The translations under genes and the position numbers were made by a program. Shown piece after piece: positions 19,775-32,130 of a stretch of 64,000 nucleotides of DNA. The notes under the pieces are model-generated. The model was not told the origin of the DNA. It did no database searches and was given only the letters and a program-made list of their open reading frames with translations. This DNA is from Tubulanus polymorphus (Eukaryota > Nemertea > Palaeonemertea > Tubulaniformes > Tubulanidae). The stretch lies in the NCBI RefSeq assembly GCF_964204645.1, contig NW_027437463.1:25944-89943 (forward strand), written 5' to 3'. Position 1 is the stretch's first letter. Each line of letters opens with the position of its first letter.

Positions 19775-21670
19775 TCTGTTAATATGATTTAATTTTATCA
19801 TTAACAGCTTAGAGGAAGCATTTATTAATTCAATTTGCAAAATATTTTGGTGACTTTGATAAGATATGATGATGAAATTTTTCGTCTCAATAGGAGAATC
19901 GATGCCTATGTATTCAGCGCGCGCTGAGCGCAGTGGTGTGACCTTTATTGGCATTGATTTCTTTTATTTTTAACACACGGGGAATTCCCTGGATATTTAT
20001 AGGCCCTACCACCGGCAGTTCAATACGCGCTCTGCTCGCGTGAAACTATACAATTATTGACGTATAGAGGCTTTACTAAGTAACTATGAGAATGTGTTTA
20101 TACAATTATTGACGCACTGGTTATGAAATTGAGCGTGTGAACCTGACAGTCTTAGAAAGCTAGATAAGTAAATAAACTCCCGATCATTTTTTTTAAGCAT
20201 GGCATATCTTTTATTTGTATGGTGGTAAAGTGCCGTAACATGGCGGGCCGCCGTGCTAAAACCCCTTAGCGAGAACACTGTTGACATCTGCAGTTTGAGA
20301 ATCGTAAAAAATCTGAAATTCGATTTCTCTAAACGGTATCATCAGAAAAATATATCAAAGCAATGTTTGAAAAAAGTGTCTAATTGAGCTCTTAAAAACG
20401 GTAAAAATATGAATTTATGGAAGTAAAAAGTTTGTTGTTGAAGATGACGCTAGCTAGTGCTGTAGATCACTATGGGTTGACGTTGCAGGTGAGGACGTCG
20501 GCGCTATTTGACGCTGTGGATCGGGTCCGTACATAAGGACTATTCGCTAAAGGTGCGCTGTTACCGGTATGCGATCCACTCATTTTTTCGCTGGATCGCC
20601 TCTGTCCTGGCGCTATGGATCGCTAATTTTCGTTTCCCGGCCCCCATAGGGCGGGAACTTTCTTTGACTAGTGTATAAGTGAAACAGAAAGTCAAAAAAT
20701 TAGTTGGAACTAAAGTATTCTTGCAAATGGGTTTACTGCACAGTACAGGGGCGTGTTTTCGAGCAACCGCCCGATTTGCTTAGTGCAAGACGAAAAAATT
20801 GCTCGTCTTCGGCAACGGGAGGCGAAGATTGCTCGTTGTCGAAAAGAATTGTGTGTGTATCAGTTGGAGACGCCAAGCAATGAGCAACTCATCAACTTCC
20901 CAATGAGTGAGCAAATAATCACGCATGTATGTGATACTTTCAAATAGGGCGACGAATCACATTATACTGATGTATTAAGCGGGAAAGATGATGCCTCTCT
21001 GTCTCCAGTGATAACACACAGGAGATGGCAAGCCATCGATTGCTCAACAGTTGCTTGCAGAACTGGTCGCAGCAACCGACGACTAAAAATTGTCTCGTGC
21101 GCTCCAGGAAAATTCTGCCATGGAGATTGTTTAGTTTTATTATCAAATAAAGGCTTTCTAAGGCTTTGGGGTCATTCATTTATTACGTACGCATTAGGGG
21201 AGGGGGGAGGGGTCAGTGCAATTGCGTACTGTTATGCTTAATGTATACGAAAAAATGGCCGATTTTGCGTACAGAGGGGGAGGGGGGTTGAAAAATTCAA
21301 ATTTTATGCGTACGTAATTAATGAACGATCCCTTTCAGGTTCACATGCTCAATTTTATTACCGGTGCATTTATAACTGTATAAGCACAGACTTCATAGCT
21401 CCATGTCACAAGCCTCTATACATCAATAATTGTATATTTTGGCGCAAGCGCCTGTTGCTTTACCGGAAGCATAAATATCCAGGGATTTCCCGTGTGTTTG
21501 AAATAAGAAAATGAATGCCAACAAAGGTCATACTCAGCGTTCGCTGAATAGACGAACTAGCAGCCTCAATTTCTCCTATCGAGATGAAAAAACTTTATCA
21601 TCACAGTCACCAAATCAAAATTTATAAAAAGGTTTTCTCAGCTCAAGTGGTAAAATTAAATTATATGAAT
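19775..21670. mobile_element. 1.9-kb structure with ~290-bp imperfect inverted repeats
   Basis: The left arm, about 19775-20090, and the right arm, about 21400-21670, pair along most of their length. TATACAATTATTGACGTATA pairs with TACATCAATAATTGTATA, and GTGACTTTGATAAGATATGA pairs with the region near 21590-21610. Both include an ACACACGGGGAATTCCC-type segment. The 1.3-kb interior is GC-richer and contains the short frame at 20753-20947. It could be a non-autonomous transposon carrying host sequence, or an inverted duplication. Confidence 0.55.
20753..20947 (+). CDS. Possible exon inside the inverted-repeat structure
   Basis: This 64-codon frame is rich in basic and glutamine/glutamate residues (QDEKIARLRQREAKIARCRK), predicted helical, ending in HVCDTFK and a stop. 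The GC content is above the flanks. I do not recognise it. It might be a captured exon or a chance frame. Confidence 0.2.
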   Translation: MFSSNRPICLVQDEKIARLRQREAKIARCRKELCVYQLETPSNEQLINFPMSEQIITHVCDTFK

Positions 21671-22201
21671 AGATGTGAGGACATGGAACTATTGAACCAT
21701 GAATTTTGACCATGACTTTTGAAAACAAACAGTGCTTTTCGCCAATAATTCTGAACCGATTTTTTATGAACTTTTTGAAAGATTAGACCCTGAACTAACT
21801 TCTGAATATCGTTATTTCTGTTTTGATTGATAATCCTGTCCAAAGGGAACATAAAAACGGGTCGAGATTTTAAAACGGCTCGAGATTTTAAAACGGCTCC
21901 TTTCATTACTGAGGTCGCCTCATGGTGGTGCCTGCTGACAAGTACCGCACTCAACGCAATGTTTTCTAATCACATTTTCATGTATTTTAAGGTGTTAATG
22001 TTTTGGCTAAGATGTTACTGATCTGATGCATGTTCTATGACAGCGTATACATTCCTTTCAAAGAACATTTTGCCAAATGCGGATTCAGACATTGAATTGT
22101 GCTTAGTGCCCGCATCTTTTGGCTAACCCCTGTACAAAAGTACAGTACAGAAGCTGCTATAGTGTATCCTATTTTATGTGTTTTAGAGCGATGGTTGAGA
22201 A

Positions 22202-23242
22202 ATGAATTCGAATTTGAGATTGATTGATTTTGTGCGTGCGAAGCTTGACCAAATTGAACCTGACACAAATGATAAGGTGAATTTGGATGGAGAGGCGATT
22301 AGTAGTAATCAAAGAGGAAGTGAAGCTAAAGCATTCTATGATGATGTCATCCAGTCCGTGCCACAGTCTTTGGCAGAAAGCCCTCGGCGTGAATTGAAAG
22401 AAAAATCTTTGAGTGTAGAGCCTGAAATGACGAAACATCACACTAACAGCAATGACAAAAAAAGGATTTTTCATGAATTTTTGCGTTTCGCGCAAAATGG
22501 GAATTTGTCCAAATTGAAAGAAGTGTTTGAAAGTGGTCATGTAGAAGTAGATACAGTTGATATTTTTAACTGGACAGCGTTAATGTGTGCAGCATGCAGT
22601 GGTGCATTAGATGTAGTTGAGTATCTTGTTTTGAGTGGAGCTAACCCTCATTTGAGAAACAATCAGCATTTAACCGCCTTGGATTTAGCGCGTAAAGCAA
22701 ATAGACATGCTGTAGTTCAGTATCTTGAAAATTCAAAATGCGGTTTGATAGAGGTTGATTCCGTTGTGACATCCCTAAAATATGAGCTGAGGTCCGATGA
22801 CCCCTTTTATTGTGAAACGTGTAAAATGAATTTCATCGAAACTTCAAGAACTAAGCATGAGAACTCAACAGTGCATTTATTTAGCAGCAAAAAGTTCACA
22901 AAAATGAAAACTATGTATCATTTACCCGAAAGCAATAGAGGATTTCAGTTGATGTTGAAAAGTGGCTGGAATCAAGACAGTGGCCTTGGTCCGGAAGGGA
23001 AAGGCCAAAGATATCCTGTTAAAACAGTTCTCAAGCAAGATCGCCAGGGTTTGGGTCAGAGCTCCAATCTCAAGAAAGCGCGTATTACACATTTCGGTCC
23101 ATATGACAAAATGGCTGTAAAAACTAGAAAGAAACATCGTGAAATGACAGTAACTACTCTGTCAAAAAAGAATCAAAAGGATAAAGAACACAAAAGAAAA
23201 CAATGGGAGATTAGATTGAGAACATATATGAATTCAGAATAA
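22202..23242 (+). CDS. GPANK1: GPANK1 orthologue (G-patch and ankyrin-repeat protein), single exon
   Basis: This 346-residue host protein has a low-complexity N-terminus and two ankyrin repeats at about 92-178 (NWTALMCAACSGALDVVEYL, then HLTALDLARKANRHAVVQYL). A C2H2-like segment with C204/C207/H219/H225 (FYCETCKMNF) follows. The G-patch is at 246-292 (GFQLMLKSGWNQDSGLGPEG, later KTVLKQDRQGLG), and the tail is Lys/Arg-rich. This domain order is that of GPANK1 (BAT4). G-patch proteins usually activate DEAH helicases or bind RNA; the specific role of GPANK1 is poorly known. The basic tail suggests nuclear localisation. The start at 22202 gives a normal length. No intron is seen. A LINE fragment begins about 90 bases after the stop. 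Confidence 0.93.
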   Translation: MNSNLRLIDFVRAKLDQIEPDTNDKVNLDGEAISSNQRGSEAKAFYDDVIQSVPQSLAESPRRELKEKSLSVEPEMTKHHTNSNDKKRIFHEFLRFAQNGNLSKLKEVFESGHVEVDTVDIFNWTALMCAACSGALDVVEYLVLSGANPHLRNNQHLTALDLARKANRHAVVQYLENSKCGLIEVDSVVTSLKYELRSDDPFYCETCKMNFIETSRTKHENSTVHLFSSKKFTKMKTMYHLPESNRGFQLMLKSGWNQDSGLGPEGKGQRYPVKTVLKQDRQGLGQSSNLKKARITHFGPYDKMAVKTRKKHREMTVTTLSKKNQKDKEHKRKQWEIRLRTYMNSE

Positions 23243-23314
23243 TCTGTAGATTTCCATCAATTCAACTCTGTGAAGAAGGTATAAGCACTATGAATAATTC
23301 AGATGTCCAGAAAT

Positions 23315-24330
23315 TTATGTAGAATCCTTTTTTATGTTAAATATTCCATTGAGGTCTAAACACAATACTGTAGATAGAAGCATTGATAATATTCCAATGA
23401 CACAAGTCTCAGAAACTAAATTTCTAGGTCTTATCATAGACGATAAACTTTCCTGGAAATCCCATATTAATGCTCTATGCACCAAATTATCACGATTCAT
23501 TGGCAGCCTAAATCAATTTTTGACCAAAACAACTCTTTTTAAATTGTATAACTCTTTTTATCTACTGTCATCTTAGTTATTGCAATATTGCTTGGGGTTC
23601 TACATACCCATCCACCCCCAAAACGTTTAGAAATCTTACAAAAGAAAGCTGTACGTAGAATTTATAAAACCGACTATCTTGCCTCTACTTCACCCTTGTT
23701 TAAAGATGCAAAGATTTTGAAATTGATTGATATAATTTATCTCCAAATGTCTCAATTTATTCATCAATATGTTAACAATGAATTGCCAGATATCTTCAGA
23801 AATTTCTTCAAAGTTAATAAGTACTCGCCATAATACAAGATACAAAAAAACATTTCTAGCTCGATCCATTTAAAACAAACCTTAAACGGTTCTCTGTCAA
23901 AGTCAAAGGCCCAACTATTTGGAATCGTTTAGACAACAATATTAAATGCTCCCCTTCACTAAATTCATTTAGACGCAAAATTAAGGACGCACTTACCACG
24001 AGTTATTGATATCTCCTTTCTCAAAAAAATTTCTTATTTCTCAAAATGATTCTTAAGTTAGCTCTTTTTGAATATTCCTGACAAATATTTAGTGTATACA
24101 CCGTTTGTGTTGTACCGTCAATTTGTTTGTCCGGTTAATTGTTTGTCCGTCTCTTTGTTTGTCATGTTTTTCAAGTTTAATTTTCTAGGGTGTTATATCC
24201 TATAAGCACTGCTTCTTTATAACTTCCCTACTGATATATTGTAGTATTCTATATGATTATTCTTTTTTGAATTCTGTATATACTGTACTACAATTTACAG
24301 GAAATAAATAATAGATAAATAAATAAAGAA
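23315..24330 (+). mobile_element. Non-LTR retrotransposon (LINE) 3' end, 5'-truncated
   Basis: Translated pieces match the C-terminal region of LINE reverse transcriptases: ETKFLGLIIDDKLSWKSHIN near 23410-23470, then LQKKAVRRIYKTDY and ASTSPLFKDAKILKLIDI near 23635-23735, and a short basic end near 23990. The frame is broken several times (near 23576 and 23833). A simple AAATAAATAATAGATAAAT tail at 24299-24328 is typical of LINE 3' ends. There is no polymerase core, so it is a dead insertion. Confidence 0.8.
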
Positions 24331-25426
24331 TTAACAGATTGTCGTAAAACATTAAACCCACCGTTATGCATTTTTGACTGACAAAGAGTGCAGTAATGAC
24401 CCAAAATATTTCTATAAGCTTACTGCTGATAAATATTTCTATAAGCCTACTGCTGATGAAATATTTTTGTAACAGTTTATTTCATAATTTTGGATGTTTA
24501 AAGGCCTATTGGTTGGTCTAGCCATTAAGTGTTTTCTATGGCTGCTTCATGGGTGGTTTTTCGAGCTACTATTGAAGATTTTGTGGAGGAGCTCCTGGGG
24601 CAATGGGAACCCCTTCGCTTTCCTTTATTGAAAGATATTTAGGTGTACTGTGTATTTTACCAGCGATAGGCCCAAGTAGGTTATGAAAACTCTATTTTTA
24701 GATTTTGAATATTTGAAGTTTTGGAATCTAAATATAGAATTAGAAGTTTAAGACACATCGCTTTGACCTCAACCTAGAGACTTTCGGCAGGTGTGGCTCA
24801 GTTTTTATTGCCCAGGCGCTCGGAATTCTGTTTCCGGGTTCGTTCCTCATTTCGTGTTTCAGTCTTTATCTCCGATGGATCTTTTTGATCCGGTTCAGGA
24901 GGTCTGACTGTTAATTTGAGGTTATTTGTGATTTTCCCTGCTCTTTATCGGCATCTCAGGGTCAGGTCCTCGGCCGGTAAGCGCCTGGGCGAGTGTTTGT
25001 CAATCGGAACTCGTCCGGGAGACTCACTCTCTCAGTGCAGCAGATATTATCGACATGATTTTCATGTTTTGTTTTATCTGTTTATGAATATATATCCTGA
25101 TACGTATATATATGTGCATGTATATGTGTGTATGTGTGCATATGTATATGTGTACATGTTTATAATATAGTCCGTGCACTCCAGTTTCTAGTTCGGAATC
25201 CCTGGGCTGGAGTCAGATGTCTAATTTTTACCGGGCGTTTTTGCCTTTGTAGCCCAGGTTTAGCTCGGGTTTTTTCGTCCTTGTGCTATTTGCTGGGTGA
25301 ATTTTTACGTTTGTTGAACGTGCTTTTAGGCTTTTGCCTTTACACATTTTTTGGGAGCCATATCCACCGCATGGTGCTTGGCTAATCCTTCTAAAATTTG
25401 CCCCACGTAATGTATCCTGAAGGAAA
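24331..25426. other. Host DNA with a TATATGTG microsatellite
   Basis: A (TATG/TGTG)-type microsatellite lies at about 25098-25165. Short open frames around it follow the simple repeat. Nothing else is recognised. Confidence 0.45.
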
Positions 25427-25693
25427 TATCATAATTTTCCGCAATAAAATTTGTATTTCTGAGGGATACTTACGTGGGGCACAGGATATTCCCACCCGTC
25501 TTCCCCGCTCTTTGCGCAGAGTTTCAGAAGAAATTGAGTCTTGGGCCCGTGGCGGCGCCACCGTACGGTACGGGGTACTCCAAAAAATGTTTAGCGGAAT
25601 ATTTCCCAAACTAAGGTAACTTCTAAAATGTGCCCCATGTAAGTATCCCTCAGAAATACAAATTTTACTCCGGAAAATTATGATGTTTCTAGC
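25427..25693. repeat. Inverted repeat, ~55-bp arms
   Basis: ATCATAATTTTCCGCAATAA onward (25427-25482) pairs with 25638-25693, the arms meeting at ACTTACGTGGGGCAC and GTGCCCCATGTAAGT. A further TTCTAAAATTTGCCCCACG copy lies at 25390. It is probably a small foldback repeat. Confidence 0.6.
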
Positions 25694-25912
25694 GCGAATA
25701 CTGATACTCAAGGCGTATGATATAATGATTTATTGTGTGCCATGTGTTCAATGATTCATGTAGTTTTGAAACCCGTGCATAAGGAAACATTCCATCAAGA
25801 TATCTGACGAAAGTCTGGTTTCAAATTATGGAAATTTACTCCTGTGAAAATATTGAATCGTCTGTGGACAATCTCTGTCAGTAATATTGGGTCAATATAT
25901 TGACGTTTTTAT

Positions 25913-26685
25913 TAGGCCAGCCATGGGCTGAGCCTATAACTATACAAGTGGAGCGAATATAAATGGTTTCCAGAGTAAAGGCTCTTTGACTGTGCAACTG
26001 AGCATATATTCATACAAATCATTCATTAGAGCATTATCCATTCTCCAACCCCTATGAAGCTGAATTTTGAAAGAGGGCCTCGTTGAAATTTTATCTGTTT
26101 TAAAAAGCCAATCAGAAAGTCTCCTCTATGATTGGCTTAGCTGCAGAGATTAGCAGGTGTTCACGTGAACCCGCGGTATCGTCTACCGTTTTACTTCCGG
26201 GTTTTATTTTAAGATCTAAAATTGTATTTCAATATCCATTTCTGTGAAATCTTTAGTTGATTTGGTTTTTGGGAGGAATATTTTTATTTGTACTGCAGAA
26301 AATATTGACAATTGTGCCAAGTCTTGTGCAAAATAGCTTTTTCTCAAATCGGATGGATGACCTTGATATGCTAATTAGCCATGTGCTCAAATTGCAAATT
26401 CAATCCTTTTATTCTGCAAAAAAATATCAAATCCAATTCAATATTACTTTTTTGAACAAGGTTAAACATCAAATCCAATTCAATTTTGTTTTATTGAGCA
26501 AAATTCAGAAAATTCAATCTGTTCTACTTATGAAAACACGATCGAATTGTGTAAAATATTAGCCTGGGATTGACTAGTCTATGAGCTGGGAGTGTATTTG
26601 GACAAATCTAACCCCAAGAATGCATCATTTGCTGTATTATGAAAAGCTGACAGGCTGGTCATAGTGTCCCTTGGTGCTCTTGTTG
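25913..26685 (+). mobile_element. Dispersed non-autonomous repeat A, copy 1
   Basis: It starts TTAGGCCAGCCATGGGCTGA, contains ACTGAGCATATATTCATAC and several AAATCCAATTCAATTTT-type sub-repeats, and ends near GAAAAGCTGACAGGCTGG. Other copies lie at 33711-34386 with 35813-35890, and at 44167-44932. No coding capacity. Confidence 0.75.
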
Positions 26686-26689
26686 AACA

Positions 26690-27354
26690 TGAATGAGCCG
26701 CTTAAGCAAATTGTGTTACCACAGTCAATTGGAAAGTTGTAGCTCATAACGTGTTCTATGATGATTTTGGTGAGTTTCAAGGTCATTGGTTTTTGTATAT
26801 GGCCACCAGGGGGCATTGAATAATACAATAACTTTGTATTGCTATATTATATTTGTACCTATGCATATTTTGTTACCACAATCAATTGCAAAGTTGTAGC
26901 TCATGACATCGTCTATGATTGCGGTGAGTTTCAAGGTCATTAGTTATTCTATATGGTCACCAGGGGCGTTGAATAGTAGAATAACTTAGTATTTCCTTAT
27001 TAGATTGGTACCTAGGTATATTTTGTTACCATGATCAATTGCAAAGTTGTAGTTCATAACATTTTCTATTATTGTGGCAAGTTTCAAGGTCATTGGGTTT
27101 CGCATATGGTTAACAGGGGGGTTGAATAGTAGAATAACTTAGTATTTCCATATTTAATTGGTTACGAGGCATATTTTGTTATCACAATTAATTACAAAAT
27201 CGTAGCTGCTGACATGTTCTATGATTGTGGTGAGTTTCGGGGCCATTGGTTTTTGTATATGGTCACTAGGGGGCGTTGAATTATGAAAGTGTTAGATCGT
27301 TTAGCATTTGAAACCACCACCCAAGTGGGCATGGTGTCCCAAGACCCCTAGTTA
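26690..27354 (+). repeat. ~170-bp tandem repeat, four copies
   Basis: Each unit contains GTTACCACAATCAATTGC, a TTGTAGCTCATGACATG-type segment, GTGAGTTTCAAGGTCATTGG and CACCAGGGGGCGTTGAAT. The array closes with GTTTAGCATTTGAAACCACC. An inverted, diverged copy of the final unit lies at about 48060-48350. Confidence 0.8.
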
Positions 27355-27840
27355 TTTGAAAATCATTATTTTCTGGTTGGTTTGGATCAACAAGATTTTT
27401 TTCGCTACATGCGTCGTCCTCTACATATGCATGTGTGCAAATCTAATCTAAATATAATGTGTGAATATTTACTTTCTAGAAATGATACCACCATAGACAA
27501 TTCACCAATTTAGTTAATACAAAAGTCCTGCCTAGTTGAGCTCTATCTTATTACCCCTTCTAATTCAAGGCTTGTCAATTCTAAACAATACAAGGGAACT
27601 TAGTGTGTCTACATTGTATTGACAGAAAATACCGTCCATGCTGATGAAAGATAGGACCTATGTCCTTGGGCCCTTGATGGCTTGTCCTATATGTAATGTA
27701 CAGCCATCCGAAATCTACCTTCAGATATTATCTTGATCGGACACAACGGCTGCTACGGCCCTGTTATGTATGTTCCAACTGTCGATCTAAGCCTAAAAGT
27801 CATTCTTTATACAACCAATTGGTATTTTCTCATTCTAGTG

Positions 27841-27974
27841 ATGGCTGGTACAAATACTGATTCTGTTTTAAACTATTTAACACAAATTGAAGAACTTGCT
27901 GAAGATATTCTTGTCGACAAAGAGCGGCTGATCGATTTAGACAGAAGACGGCAGAAAACCCGAGAAGCAACACG
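27841..27974 (+). CDS. PDRG1: PDRG1 orthologue, exon 1
   Basis: The ATG at 27841 opens 44 codons plus two bases and ends at a GTAATA donor. The peptide (VLNYLTQIEELAEDILVDKE, then RLIDLDRRRQKTREATR) matches the N-terminus of PDRG1, a small helical prefoldin-like subunit of the PAQosome (R2TP/prefoldin-like) co-chaperone complex. A pyrimidine-rich TTTCTCATTCTAG ends two bases before the ATG, so a 5' untranslated exon may be spliced in. Exons 2 and 3 are at 45325-45425 and 45503-45660. The phases agree (134+101+158 = 393 nt, 130 residues plus stop, the usual PDRG1 length). Confidence 0.92.
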
Positions 27975-28087
27975 GTAATATTTTTTGTTGCAATCACTAT
28001 TTTGTTGAGATATTTTGTATTAATGGGGAACTGCAGTGCCGAAACTAAAATCTCTCATTCATTGTTATTCAGCATGATGTTCAGTTC

Positions 28088-29097
28088 GGTAACAGTTAAA
28101 AATCCCCCCAAATTTTATTTCACTGTTGAAAAACTTTAATAGTTATCAAAAATTTCACATATTCCGTGGTGTTTTTTACAATATTCACCTTGGATAATCT
28201 GTGACTTTTACCAAGCTATGTGCATAAAAATGACATTATTCTGTGACTTTTAGCTAGCAACATGCATAAGAAATGATATTATCGTAGTTTCGAAAATTTC
28301 TATGAAGAAATCTAGTTTAAAAGTAATGCAGTAGACTCAGCTCAACTCGAATTCATTGGGACCAGAGAAAAATGCAACGAGTTAAGTGGAATTCGAGTTG
28401 GGGTTTTGGTGAAATTGGCAAAAAATTATTAAGAAATTGAACCTATATATACCATTCTGTATTGATCCTACAATCAGATGCTAAATAGAAATGATTTCGT
28501 AAAGCTTGTTTTGTCTCTTTTTTACCACCAAAAAAATTACTTGATGCGAAGAAAAATAACGATTCTAAACTGCAGCTTGAATCCTTGGTGAACTTTATGG
28601 TGCGAAAATAGACAAAACGACTTCAAAGATGACTTCAATGATAGAAAAATCAATAAACAATTGGCTGTTAATTTTCGGTTTTTGAATCGCGAGCCATGCT
28701 GGAGATTATGTATGTACTGAATGACTGAATGTCCCTGTTTGGGATGTTTTGTCTTTATGTGTAGAGTGGATCTTCTATTACATAATTACGAAGCAGTAAA
28801 CACACGCACACTATTACTCGATAATTGTGGTTGCTGCCGGGAAGAAAATAGTTCGCGTTGAACAGATATACGAGTTGAGCAATTTCGAGTAGAGTGAATT
28901 TGAATGTATGGTTTGACATAGGAGACAGAAAAAAAATTCTACACATGCCGAATTGAATGGATTTTCGACTTTTCGTCTACAGTAGTAAAATATCTTTGTA
29001 CCCTAAATATTATTGTAAAAAGTAGTATCTGTTTTCGTTTAGGGTTTTTAAGTTTGATAGAAAACTGAAAATTGGGGGGATTTTTACTGCGGGGTAA
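28088..29097. mobile_element. ~1-kb MITE with A/T-rich TIRs
   Basis: ACAGTTAAAAATCCCCCCAA at 28094 is matched inversely by TTGGGGGGATTTTTACTGC near 29070-29090. The interior has ACTCGAATT- and CGAGTTGAG-type partial inverted motifs and no coding frame. Target duplications are not clear. Confidence 0.5.
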
Positions 29098-29689
29098 AAA
29101 CGAATAAAGGAAAGATTTATAATAAAGGACCCATGGTCCTTTATTATACTTTGGTCACTGACTCATGAAATAAAAGTATAAGAGTACCGCCGGCGTCAAG
29201 GTACACGAAGAACCGTAGCGTATTAACTTCCACTAGTCGCTGGGTATGATATATGTACCAGTGAGGGAGGTAAGTGTTCAGTTTCTTTTGATAGATTAAT
29301 GAATTACATCGAATGAAAAGGCCTTACTTTTTCATGACTGAACTTCGTTTGCCCAGTGAATCGGAATACAAACTCCTTTCAGCTATTTCGTTTGCTACTC
29401 GAGTCGTTTAGAAGAAAAATATAATCTGCCACCCCCTTCACTACTCAGTGGGCTTGCTAACCTTGCGATTGCGCAAGACCGATTAATGATGACGGCACCG
29501 ACTAATGCCAATGAGAGCTCTCCACATTTATCGGCTGTCCCTGAGTCTATTTTAATAGCGATAGTGAAAGTACTGATTATTACTGAATTAACAAATTAAA
29601 AGACCTTTTTTAGCTATATTGTTAAGAAACAGTGGGTTTGAATTGCCTTCTAATTGTCTTCTTATCTGTCGCTACATTTTGCGTGTGCA

Positions 29690-29933
29690 TATGACAGTTG
29701 CTTCGATAATTTTGATGGAACATTGCAGGCGTTTCAAACCTTCCCTTGAGTTGAGGGTGGCCAGACTGTATTTTGAGATGATAATATACGAACCGAATAT
29801 TTTAGTGTAATTTAGCAACAGTTGCTTCGATAATTTTGACGGAACATTGCAGGCGTTTTAAACCTTCCCTTGAGTTGAGGGTGGCCAGACTATATTTTGA
29901 GATACTAACTGAATATTTTAGTGTAATTTAGCA
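29690..29933 (+). repeat. ~120-bp tandem duplication
   Basis: ACAGTTGCTTCGATAATTTT to GTGTAATTTAGCAAC occurs at about 29693-29818 and again at 29818-29933. The copies differ by a few substitutions and one short deletion. Confidence 0.9.
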
Positions 29934-31264
29934 ACTTGCGATATTTGGTCATGCTTAATTAGTTGTTAGCATCAATAACACATATATTTTCTCTTTCTTT
30001 AGGTGGTGATCTAATGAATAGCAGTCATTACGGCGTTGCATGGAAGACCATAACCTAGATACATGTATAAGGGTGCGTCTAAACTATTGAAGATTCAAGT
30101 TATTGTAAAAAATTTACTTTTTATCTTGCGAATAAATAAAACATGTAATTTCGATATTAAAGTGTTACCTCACTATATTCAAGGTTGTTTGTCAACTTCG
30201 CTTTAATACCCCGCCCCCCCCCCCCCACCCATTACGAAGGCAAAGTTCAATGTTGTCACAGGGATTAATTTTTAAGATTTACATTGCCATAACTTATTGG
30301 GACCAAGTCAGCAGCAGAAAAGCCTAATTTTTGAACACTTATTTCACTTTCTTCCTTTTCTTCCCAGAGTATTATGTTGGTGAGATTCTCCTACGAGAGG
30401 CCGCCAGTTGCTGCTCTATTGTTTCGATATAAGCCCGCTTGCGACGGCAACCCGACGCCTACCAGGGATGATATTTTTCTTCTGTTCAGCGGATTTCCTT
30501 TTCAATCAATTTTTACCTTCATGACATATATCATCATATCGTAGTACAAGTATGACGTAGAGGTCAACGAGACGATACCCGCACAAAGGCTTGATCGTAG
30601 TGAACAAGCCGCATCAATTCATGCGTTCAATTTCAACTATATGCTACACAATGTTGGTCCACCAGTATGGAGTTTTTTACCTTCATGACGTAGTCATGTA
30701 TTTCCCTAAATTATTAGAAAATACTGATAGTAAGACCGCGGGAAAGTTTTTATCGTTGAATGGGCGAATCACGGCGGCAGAGTGCACCTGTGATAAGGCG
30801 GAAATAATTCCATGTGAAGGCAAAGCTTTTAAATAATAAGACAGTCGGAGGTGGTTTATCAACTTTTTTCAACTATAGTGCTGCTTTTTTCCCAATCAAA
30901 TTGCTAGATTTCGATGGTTTCTCATAAGTCAACACTTGTAATTCAAGTGTGATTTTGATGTGTGTAGAGATACATCGTGACTAGCGTATTGAATGGCGGC
31001 GCCATGTTTAAGCTGCGCGTTGATCGTTGAATAGTGGAATTATAGGGTGGAATTATCTTGATTGTATCCATACGAAGTTTATTAAAGGTTAGTGTCAACA
31101 AATGGTCCATTACAGTCCCTCTAATTTATGTGGAGAGACGCTCTTAACCGGCAAAACCGTGGTCTGTTTCGTGTTATCGTTGGCCTACGTGACTGACCTT
31201 GCTTGAGCGTTCGCTGCCGGTGCGCCGTTTCAAAGTTATGAATAAAGTATTATATAACTGATTG
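29934..31264. other. Intronic DNA without a recognised feature
   Basis: A C-rich homopolymer (C13) lies at about 30211-30227. The 81-codon frame at 30591-30836 has no recognisable motif or splice support. CTTCATGACATA and CTTCATGACGTAGT recur near 30517 and 30683. Confidence 0.4.
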
Positions 31265-31485
31265 TTAATGACATACAACAAATAAACCTTTAAAGAAAGG
31301 TACCTAGTGTCTGACATTCTACTGAAAAATTCCGGATTGATTCACTGCATAGTTTGTTCATAGTGAGCATTTTAGTATATGAATCAATTAAGATGATTGA
31401 TGGACGCGGGTGCGGTTGTTTCAGCTGTTGAAGACGTTCGATGTAAACAATAATTTTAACCACGTGTGCGATGAAAACAGGGACA
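31265..31485 (+). repeat. Dispersed repeat, copy 1 (partner at 49600-49805)
   Basis: AAATAAACCTTTAAAG, a CTGAAAAATTCCGGATTGATTCACT segment and GATGTAAACAATAATTTTAACCACGTG align by eye with 49610-49805 in the same orientation, with moderate divergence. No coding capacity. Confidence 0.5.
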
Positions 31486-31589
31486 TCAAACTAAGAAGCA
31501 CTGAATTTTTTGATTACATGTGATTTGAATAGGCGTTTGTGCTGGTTTTTCAAAAAGTCGAATCTTAATTGACCCCTATTGCACAGGCC

Positions 31590-32130
31590 TAAGCTAGGCC
31601 CTCTGGAATTGAATTGAATTTGACACAGTAATTCACCTGTAATTTGCGATGAATCTTTTTGAAAATAAGCTTGAAGATTGGGTCTGGCGAGATGTCCACC
31701 CACCCCTATTGTAAAAAATGTCATTGGTGATCAAATATGGCTGGGGTTGGCGTGGCCATCTTGAATTTCTTGTTTGCACCATGCAGCCCGCAATTCTTGA
31801 TGGATTTCCACAAAATTTGGTGTGAGGATCAGGGTAGGTAAGCTGTCCATGCCTTTTGTATATGGAGGTCATGGGCTTTCAAATATGGCCGCCAGGTCAG
31901 CCATCTTGAATTTCTAGCACGAAGCGAACTGCAATTCTTGATGCATTTTCATGATACTAGGTGTAATAATTTTTGGTAAAATGTCTACCCCTTATTGAAA
32001 ATTGAGTTCAAGTATGGCCACCAGAGTTGCTATCCATCTTGGATTTCTTATCAGCACGATGCCTACGCCAATTCTTGATGCATTTTTTCATGTAGTGTGA
32101 TCTTTGGGGAAGCTAGAACGGGCCTGTCTT
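31590..32130 (+). repeat. Dispersed/tandem repeat C, at least three units
   Basis: Units of about 115 bp contain GCCATCTTGAATTTCT, a GCACGATGC-type segment, CAATTCTTGATGGATTTCC and GTAAGATGTC/GTCCACCCC-type text (near 31685-31800, 31800-31915, 31915-32040 and 32040-32110). Single units recur at 8590-8790 and 48790-49250. Confidence 0.6.
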
